A DNA stretch of 64,000 bases. Source: Myxococcota bacterium. GTDB lineage: Bacteria > Myxococcota_A > UBA796 > UBA9615 > JAKLKC01. Where the stretch lies: contig JAKLKC010000002.1 in NCBI GenBank assembly GCA_023150875.1, positions 178,737 to 242,736 of the forward strand, read 5' to 3'. Position numbers and translations under genes: made by a program. This document shows, piece by piece, positions 58,399-64,000 of the stretch. The notes beneath the pieces were generated by a model. The model worked only from the letters and a program-made list of their open reading frames with translations, did not search any database and was not told the DNA's origin. Each line of letters opens with the position of its first letter. Within the stretch, counting starts at the first letter, position 1.

Positions 58399-61300
58399 AT
58401 GCCGTTGCCGCGCCCGAGGCCGTTTCCCCGAGCGACCGTCCCCCTCTCCCTGTCCCTGCTGCTGGCCCTGGCCGCCGCCTCCGGGTGCGGCACCGCCGGC
58501 TCCCAGGAGACCCCCGCCGCCGAGTCGACGCCGCTCCGCTTCGACGTCCGGACCTTCGACCCCCTGGCGGCCCCCTTCGACCCAGAGCCCGACCTGACCG
58601 CCCGCCTGCCGGAGTCGGGGCGGGCCTATGCCGTCCTCCAGTTCGGCGGCCCGGTCCGGACGGAGTGGAAGCGCCACATCTCGACCCTCGGGGTGCGCTT
58701 CCACGGGTACGTCCCCGATCGCGCCTTCGTGGTCGGCCTCGACGCCGGCCGCCTGGACGAGCTCCGGGCCCTCCCCTACGTGCGGTGGATCGGCCCCTAC
58801 CACCCCGCGTACAAGCTCGGCACCAGCCTCGGGACCGTCCCCCTCCACCCCGAGGTCGCCCACGGGGATCCCCGCCACGTGCTGGACATCGACCTCTTCC
58901 TGGGCGAGGACGCCCGGGGCACCGCCGACGTCATCGAGTCCATCGGCGCCGAGGTCGGCTTCGTCGTCGAGAACGCCTTCCAGGCCCGGATCCGGGTGAA
59001 GGCGACGCTGGAGCAGGCCCGGGAGATCGCCTCCCTGGAGGCGGTCCGCTACGTCGAGGAGCGCTCCGGGATCGTGATGCGGAACGACACCGTCGCTACC
59101 GCCGTCCAGTCCGACACCACCACCGACAGCCCGGTGTGGGACGCGGGGATCCACGGCGAGGGCCAGGTGGTGGGGGTGATCGACGGCGCCGTCGACGTGG
59201 ACCACTGCTTCTTCGACGACACCGAGGCCGTCGGGCCCACCCACCGCAAGGTCGTCGGCTGGTATCCCGATGCCGCTCCCGGGGCGTACACCGACTCCCA
59301 CGGGAGCCACGTCGCCGGCACCATCGCCGGCGAGGACCTCACGGGGGTGAGCGACAGCCACAACGGCGTGGCGTGGGCCGCCAAGCTCTCCGTCGGCGAC
59401 GTCGACGACATCGCGGGGTGGAACAACACCCCCTCCACCCTCTTCGAGTACCTGGAGGCGGCGTGGCTCGACGGAGCCCGCGTCCACACCAACTCCTGGG
59501 GCGAGGACTACCGCACCGACTACACCACCTTCGCCCGGGAGGCGGACCTCTACACCTGGACCTACGAGGACGCCATGGTGGCGTTCGCGGTGTCCAACAC
59601 CAGCCGCCTCTACACCCCCGAGAACGGCCGGAACGTGCTGGCCGTCGGCGCCACCCAGGCCGCGCCCAGCACCGACACCCACTACTCCGGAGGCACCGGG
59701 CCCACCGTCGACGGCCGCCGCAAGCCCGAGGTCTACGCCCCGGGCAACCAGACCACCTCGACCAACGACGACACCACCTGCGGCACGACCAACATGGGGG
59801 GCACCTCCATGGCCGCCCCCGCCGTCGCGGGTGCCGCGGCCCTGGTGCGGCAGTACTTCGCCGAGGGCTGGTACCCCCAGGGCTCCCCCGACCCCGCCCG
59901 GGCCTTCGAGCCGTCGGGGGCGCTGCTGCGGGGTGCCATGGCCCACTCCGGCCGGAACATGACCGGCGTGTCGGGCTACCCCAGCGACAAGGAGGGGTGG
60001 GGGAAGATCGTCATCGACGACGTCCTGCACTTCCCCGGCGACGCGCGCCGCCTCTGGGTCCGGGACGTCCGCCACGCCGCGGGGCTGGAGACGGGCGAGG
60101 TCGCCGAGTATTCCGTCGAGGTGCTCTCCGGCGGCCAGCCCCTGCGGGTCTCGCTGGTCTGGACCGACGCGTACGGCACCCCGGGCGCCAACCCCGCCCT
60201 GGTGGACGACCTGGACCTGGAGGTGGTCGCCCCCGAGGGGACCTACAAGGGCAACGTGATCGATGCCGCCAGCGGCGAGTCCACCCTCGGCGGCAGCGCC
60301 GACGGCGTCAACAACATGGAGCACGTGATCGTCGATCCCCCGACCGCCGGCACCTACACCATCCGGGTGCGGGGCACCGACGTCCCCGAGGGGCCCCAGG
60401 GATATGCCGTCATCGTGACCGGCGACGTGCCCGAGGACGGCGGCGAAGGCGGAGGCGACGAGGACCTCGACGCCGACGGCTTCACCCCCGCCGACGGCGA
60501 CTGCGACGACGGGAACGCCGCCGTGTTCCCCGGCGCCACCGAGGTCTGCAACGCCACCGACGACGACTGCGACGGCTCCGTGGACGAGGGGCTCCCGGCG
60601 GAGACCTTCTTCCTGGACCTCGACGGTGACGGGTTCGGCGACCCCCTCGCCCCCCTGGACTCCTGCGACGGCGCCCCCGCGGGATACGTCGCGGACTCCA
60701 CCGACTGCGACGACGCCGCGTCCACGATCAACCCCGGCGCGGTGGAGGTCTGCGGCGACGGCGTGGACCAGGACTGCGACGGCGCCGCCGACGAGGGCTG
60801 TCCCGCGGAGGCCTGCTCCGTCGCGCCCGTGTCCCCCGTGGACGGCGGAAACCTCAGCTCCGGCCGGGTCCGCTTCACCGGGGACTGCGTCGCCTACGTC
60901 CTCCAGGCGAGCACCGACGCCTCCTTCCCCGACTGGGCGACCCACTGGTACGGCCCCATCGCCGAGGCCGCCGACACCCAGACCTACACGGTCTCCAGCT
61001 CCCTGTGGAACACCGACGGCCGGTACTTCACGGACGGCGGCTACTGGCGCCTGGTGGGGGTCGCGGCGGACGGGACCACCACCGAGTCCGAGGTCCGCTC
61101 CTTCTACACCACCAAGACGCCCCTCGCCGACCTCGTCCCCAACGCCACCTGCTCCGCCTCCATCGTCGGCCCCCCCAACGGCAGCGTCTTCACCAACAGC
61201 CCGACCTGGCGCTGGAGTGGCAATTGCGCCGCCTACCGCCTGGAGGTGAGCGCCGACTCCGCCTTCCCCGCGGGGTCCACCTGGTACTACGGCCGCACCG

Positions 61301-61443
61301 CGGCGGCGAGCTACCGCTTCCCGAATACGACCTGGAACTCCATGAAGCCGGGGTTCGTGGGGGGTGGCTACTGGCGGGTCGTCGGCGGCGCCCTCGACGG
61401 GGCCCACCCGTCGACGACCTACTCCTTCTCCACCACTCCCTAG
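58399..61443 (+). CDS. Subtilisin-like serine protease lipoprotein with metal-binding motifs
   Basis: Exported S8 protease of 1,014 residues. Lipoprotein signal MPLPRPRPFPRATVPLSLSLLLALAAASGCGT (lipobox ASGC). The propeptide-like region (residues 60-230) precedes the catalytic triad: Asp in VVGVIDGAVDVDH (about 260), His in DSHGSHVAGTIAGEDL (about 300), Ser in NMGGTSMAAPAVAGAAALV (about 470). A P/homo-B-type strand domain follows. Residues 690-800 contain two putative metal-binding units (DCDDGNAAVFPGATEVCNATDDDCDGSVDEG, DCDDAASTINPGAVEVCGDGVDQDCDGAADEG). The last 200 residues are a duplicated domain (CSVAPVSPVDGGNLSSG...GYWRLVGV; CSASIVGPPNGSVFTNS...GYWRVVGG). A TATAGA box at 58299-58304 is a possible -10. 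Confidence 0.9.
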   Translation: MPLPRPRPFPRATVPLSLSLLLALAAASGCGTAGSQETPAAESTPLRFDVRTFDPLAAPFDPEPDLTARLPESGRAYAVLQFGGPVRTEWKRHISTLGVRFHGYVPDRAFVVGLDAGRLDELRALPYVRWIGPYHPAYKLGTSLGTVPLHPEVAHGDPRHVLDIDLFLGEDARGTADVIESIGAEVGFVVENAFQARIRVKATLEQAREIASLEAVRYVEERSGIVMRNDTVATAVQSDTTTDSPVWDAGIHGEGQVVGVIDGAVDVDHCFFDDTEAVGPTHRKVVGWYPDAAPGAYTDSHGSHVAGTIAGEDLTGVSDSHNGVAWAAKLSVGDVDDIAGWNNTPSTLFEYLEAAWLDGARVHTNSWGEDYRTDYTTFAREADLYTWTYEDAMVAFAVSNTSRLYTPENGRNVLAVGATQAAPSTDTHYSGGTGPTVDGRRKPEVYAPGNQTTSTNDDTTCGTTNMGGTSMAAPAVAGAAALVRQYFAEGWYPQGSPDPARAFEPSGALLRGAMAHSGRNMTGVSGYPSDKEGWGKIVIDDVLHFPGDARRLWVRDVRHAAGLETGEVAEYSVEVLSGGQPLRVSLVWTDAYGTPGANPALVDDLDLEVVAPEGTYKGNVIDAASGESTLGGSADGVNNMEHVIVDPPTAGTYTIRVRGTDVPEGPQGYAVIVTGDVPEDGGEGGGDEDLDADGFTPADGDCDDGNAAVFPGATEVCNATDDDCDGSVDEGLPAETFFLDLDGDGFGDPLAPLDSCDGAPAGYVADSTDCDDAASTINPGAVEVCGDGVDQDCDGAADEGCPAEACSVAPVSPVDGGNLSSGRVRFTGDCVAYVLQASTDASFPDWATHWYGPIAEAADTQTYTVSSSLWNTDGRYFTDGGYWRLVGVAADGTTTESEVRSFYTTKTPLADLVPNATCSASIVGPPNGSVFTNSPTWRWSGNCAAYRLEVSADSAFPAGSTWYYGRTAAASYRFPNTTWNSMKPGFVGGGYWRVVGGALDGAHPSTTYSFSTTP

Positions 61444-61463
61444 ATCCCGCGCCCGTCCCCCCC

Positions 61464-63335
61464 CTAGATCGTCAGGACGATCCCCCCGCACCCCAGGAAC
61501 ACCGGCCGGCCGTCCACGACTCCCGCGATCCCCCCGATCTCCACCCCGGGGGCCCGCTCCTTGCCGGGCCGGACGATCAGCAGCAGCTCCGCGCCCCCGC
61601 CGACCCCCGGCACGTCCGACGTGGGGTTCCACGCCCCCATCAGGAACACCCCCCGCACCACCGGGGCCACCACCCCGCGGAGCCCCACCCCGATCCGCCC
61701 CAGGGGGATCCAGCGCGCCGCGTCCTCGCTGTCCCGCCGCCACGCCGCCAGGAAGCCGCCCCCGACGTGGAGCGGCGTGCGCGCCACGTGCCCCCACACT
61801 CCGACGTCTGCGGTCCCGAACCCGGCCAGGCCGAACCGCAAGTACCCGCCTCGCAACGAGATCCACAGTCGATCCGCCCGCGGGACCGGGGCGTCGGACG
61901 GGGCCTCCCGCCCGGGGGCCCCGGGGGCGCCGCCCCGTGCCTCGGCCGCCCGGGCCGACCCCGGCAGGGCCAGGAGGAGCAGCGCCACCACCCACGGGGC
62001 CCCCCGCGCCGCCCACCCGCCGCGGCCCGGGCGCCGCCTCCAGCTCCGGGCCCAGAGGCAGGCGACCCCGAGCGGCAGGGCCAGCCCGCCCGGGCCTCCC
62101 GCGCCCCCCGACGCGCAGTACAGGCCCTCCAGGTCCGGGTAGGGGCACTCGTCCTCGGGGTCGTCCACCCACCCGTCGCAGTCGTTGTCCCGGGAGTCGT
62201 CGCAGACCTCGGTCAGGCCGTGGGCGGCCAGGGCGTCCCGGTCGTCGCAGTCCTCGCCGAAGGGGTCGCCGTCCCCGTCCAGGTCCCAGTAGACGGACTC
62301 CGGCCCCCCGAACGGCCCGATGTCCGCCCGGGTGCCGTCGGGATCCCCCTCGTTGGGGTCCCCGGTGTTGGCCAGCCCCGAGCGGCCCTTCAGCCGCATG
62401 TCCAGGCCGTCGCAAGACCGCTCCAGGAAGTGCACCTCGACGAAGTCGGGAGCGACGTCCAGGTCGCTGCCGTTGGGGTCGCAGGTGGACAGGCCGCCGA
62501 TCTCGTACCAGTCGTTCCACCCCGAACCGCCGGGTGGCAATGCGCACGACAGGCCCGCCTCGGACCACCCCACCGCGTTCATCGCCACCCGCGCCGTGGC
62601 CGATCCCTCCTGGAGCTCCACCCCCGCCACCCCCGCGAAGACCACGCCGTTGTGGGCGATCTCCCCCGCGAAGCCCTCCCCGGCCCGCACGCCGATGCGG
62701 CAGTCGCAGACCTGGTTGTTCCAGGCCCCCGCGCCGCCGTCCTCCAGGAGGATCCCGGCGCCGTCCACCCCGGTGACGAGGTTGGCGACCACCCGGGCCT
62801 CCCCGGCGACGGCGATCCCCGCCTTCGCCGCCCCGGAGACCGCGTTGGCGACCACGTGAGAGGCGCCGCCGAAGACCCGGATCCCGTGGTCGCCGGTGGT
62901 CCGCACGTCGTTGTGGCGGATGTCGAAGACGTGCTCCGGCCCCGTGCCGCCGATGGCCCGCACCCCGTCCCCCGAGCCCCGCAGGGTGAAGCCCGAGACG
63001 GTGCCCCCGGGCTGGATCCGCACCGCGAAGTCCGCCCCCCCGGACTCGATGGTCGTCACCGACGCCCCGTCCCGGGACCGGAGGACCACCGGGGGAAGGG
63101 GGAACCCTCCGTCGGACTCGGGGAGCGTGGGATCGCCGTAGGCGAGGTCCACCGCCCCCTGGTACGTCCCCGGGGCGACCACCACCTCGTCCCCGGGCGC
63201 CGCCGCGGCGACCGCCGAGGCGATGTCGAGGTAGGGGCCCTGCTCGGGATCCACGGTCAGCGTCGCCGCCCGGGCGGGGCCGCCCGCGGCCAGCATGGTC
63301 AGGACGACGAGAACCGACGACCGGCCTTGGGCCAT
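61464..63335 (-). CDS. Right-handed beta-helix surface protein fused in frame to a beta-barrel-like domain
   Basis: ORF of 623 residues. Signal peptide MAQGRSSVLVVLTMLAAGGPARA, then a parallel beta-helix (residues 25-310) with DIASAVAAAAPGDEVVVAPGTYQGAV as first coil and repeated G/N turns. A metal-binding-type motif follows (DCDDRDALAAHGLTEVCDDSRDNDCDGWVDD). Next comes LYCASGGAGGPGGLALPLGVACLWARSWRRR, a Cys-helix-Arg tail. Where such proteins normally end, the frame continues into WVVALLLLALPGSARAAEA, which looks like a second signal peptide, and a 140-residue strand-rich domain (LWISLRGGYLRFGLAGFGTADVGVWGHV ... GIAGVVDGRPVFLGCGGIVLTI) resembling an outer-membrane barrel. It may be two genes joined by loss of a stop. 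A TAGCAT box (63365-63370) is a weak -10. Confidence 0.8.
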   Translation of the reverse strand: MAQGRSSVLVVLTMLAAGGPARAATLTVDPEQGPYLDIASAVAAAAPGDEVVVAPGTYQGAVDLAYGDPTLPESDGGFPLPPVVLRSRDGASVTTIESGGADFAVRIQPGGTVSGFTLRGSGDGVRAIGGTGPEHVFDIRHNDVRTTGDHGIRVFGGASHVVANAVSGAAKAGIAVAGEARVVANLVTGVDGAGILLEDGGAGAWNNQVCDCRIGVRAGEGFAGEIAHNGVVFAGVAGVELQEGSATARVAMNAVGWSEAGLSCALPPGGSGWNDWYEIGGLSTCDPNGSDLDVAPDFVEVHFLERSCDGLDMRLKGRSGLANTGDPNEGDPDGTRADIGPFGGPESVYWDLDGDGDPFGEDCDDRDALAAHGLTEVCDDSRDNDCDGWVDDPEDECPYPDLEGLYCASGGAGGPGGLALPLGVACLWARSWRRRPGRGGWAARGAPWVVALLLLALPGSARAAEARGGAPGAPGREAPSDAPVPRADRLWISLRGGYLRFGLAGFGTADVGVWGHVARTPLHVGGGFLAAWRRDSEDAARWIPLGRIGVGLRGVVAPVVRGVFLMGAWNPTSDVPGVGGGAELLLIVRPGKERAPGVEIGGIAGVVDGRPVFLGCGGIVLTI

Positions 63336-63399
63336 GCTCCGCGCTCCACACTTCCCCTCGGCCCATGCTAGCCCAAGTGGGGGCGGAGGGCGCGGATGC

Positions 63400-64000
63400 T
63401 CAGCGGCGACGCTCCAGCGCGGAGGCCAGGAAGTCCCTGCGGACCTCGGGATCGTCGCGGAAGACCCCGGTGAAGCTGGTGCTCACGATCTCGCAGGGGC
63501 GTTTGACGCCCCGGGCGATCACGCACATCGGCGCCGCTTGCACGACGCAGGCCGCGCCCCGGGGGGCCAGCACCCGGTCCAGGACGGCGGTGACGTCCCG
63601 GGTCAGCCACTCCTGGAGGGTCAGGCGATGGGCCAGGGCGTCCAGCAGCCGCACCACCCCCGAGAAGCCCACGGCGAGTCGGCCCGGGACGTACCCGATG
63701 TGGGCGGTGCCCCGGTAGGGCATGAGGTGGTGGGGGCAGGACGAGAAGAACTCGATGTCCGAGACCACCACCATCTGTCCCCCCTCGTCGGGGAAGGGCT
63801 CCCCGAGGGCCGCCTCGGGGTCCAGGCGGTATCCCCCCAGCAGGTCCCGGCTCCACGCCTCGGCGACCCTCCGGGCGGTCTCCCTCAGGTGGGGCTCCGC
63901 GTCCACGGGGAAGCCCGCCCCCCGGAGCAGGGCCTCCACCCCCAGGCGCATCGCCGCCTCGTCCGGGGGCGCGTCGGGCCGGATCCTGCCCTCGATGGGC
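63400..64000 (-). CDS. folE: GTP cyclohydrolase I, divergent (5' end outside window)
   Basis: FolE of the T-fold superfamily, first step of folate/pterin synthesis, cut by the window edge: the frame stays open past the ATG at 63951 (PDAPPDEAAMRLGVEALLRGAG), so the true start lies beyond 64000. Recognisable parts: ETARRVAEAWSRDLLGGY, FFSSCPHHLMPYRGTAHIGYVPGRLAVGFSGVVRLLDALAHRLTLQEWLTRDVTAVL, and CVIARGVKRPCEIVSTSFTGVF. Zinc ligands are kept (Cys in SSCPHH, the His, and Cys in APMC). However, two residues differ from the standard enzyme: CEHH reads CPHH, and the catalytic His equivalent to E. coli His179 (VHYC) is Pro (APMC). Activity may therefore stop at the ring-opened formamide intermediate. 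Confidence 0.88.
   Translation of the reverse strand, partial: PIEGRIRPDAPPDEAAMRLGVEALLRGAGFPVDAEPHLRETARRVAEAWSRDLLGGYRLDPEAALGEPFPDEGGQMVVVSDIEFFSSCPHHLMPYRGTAHIGYVPGRLAVGFSGVVRLLDALAHRLTLQEWLTRDVTAVLDRVLAPRGAACVVQAAPMCVIARGVKRPCEIVSTSFTGVFRDDPEVRRDFLASALERRR

Noticed and set aside
58147-63366. 1,739-residue minus-strand ORF
   Set aside because: It is antisense to the subtilase gene and in another frame of the beta-helix gene; composition is Gly/Arg/Val low-complexity, as expected for a shadow frame in GC-rich DNA.

Overview
The window is extremely GC-rich bacterial chromosome with almost no intergenic space. The gene content points to a Myxococcota / former deltaproteobacterial lineage. 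Evidence: many secreted proteins and lipoproteins, Cys + hydrophobic helix + Arg C-terminal tails like the MYXO-CTERM sorting signal, CDD...CDG...DE putative metal-binding motifs, a choice-of-anchor-L/IPT surface protein, and a multihaem cytochrome lipoprotein. No tRNA, rRNA, CRISPR array, transposase or phage gene was seen. The taxonomic call is an inference.

Layout. 79-1763: TatD hydrolase and tRNA ct6A dehydratase TcdA, flanked by copies of a GGGCTCGGGCAC tandem repeat. 2080-9237: a tightly coupled five-gene operon (unknown protein, MoxR AAA+ ATPase, helical-repeat protein, unknown multidomain protein, seven-blade WD40 propeller fused to a degenerate vWA domain). This matches the computationally defined MoxR-vWA-beta-propeller ternary systems and is the most interesting locus. 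9265-12306: tandemly duplicated NHL-like lipoprotein genes, each with its own duplicated promoter. 12342-15111: two small membrane proteins and a rhomboid protease with TPRs. 15360-21238: histidine kinase, response regulator, TPR/anchor protein and a GH57-like secreted hydrolase with a sorting tail. 21325-23669: small proline-rich protein, aspartokinase, phosphatidylserine synthase. 23715-31882: methyltransferase, spermidine-synthase/membrane fusion, TPR protein with two ClpX-type zinc fingers, aminotransferase, membrane protein. 31998-37228: multihaem cytochrome/5'-nucleotidase-like lipoprotein, M36-like metalloprotease, lipoprotein. 37421-39417: groES-groEL. 39932-43279: unknown conserved-looking genes. 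43344-45652: moaD-moaE-trmB-cinA-like. 45861-49926: IPT surface protein, lipoprotein, gamma-carbonic anhydrase-like protein, TPR protein. 50094-54952: fabD-miaB-Phd antitoxin-ABC-F gene string. 55243-63335: lipoprotein, M28 peptidase, SPW protein, subtilase, beta-helix/beta-barrel fusion. 63400-64000: 3' part of a divergent folE.

How it works together. Housekeeping genes (lysC, pssA, groESL, moaDE, trmB, miaB, fabD, folE, tcdA) are interleaved with a large cell-envelope complement of proteases, lipoproteins and sorted surface proteins. Several promoters fit TTGNNN-N16-19-TANNNT. In at least four cases the -10 box ends only 6-7 nt before the start codon, which suggests frequent leaderless mRNAs. 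Most neighbouring same-strand genes overlap by ATGA, TGATG or similar junctions, so translational coupling is probably widespread.
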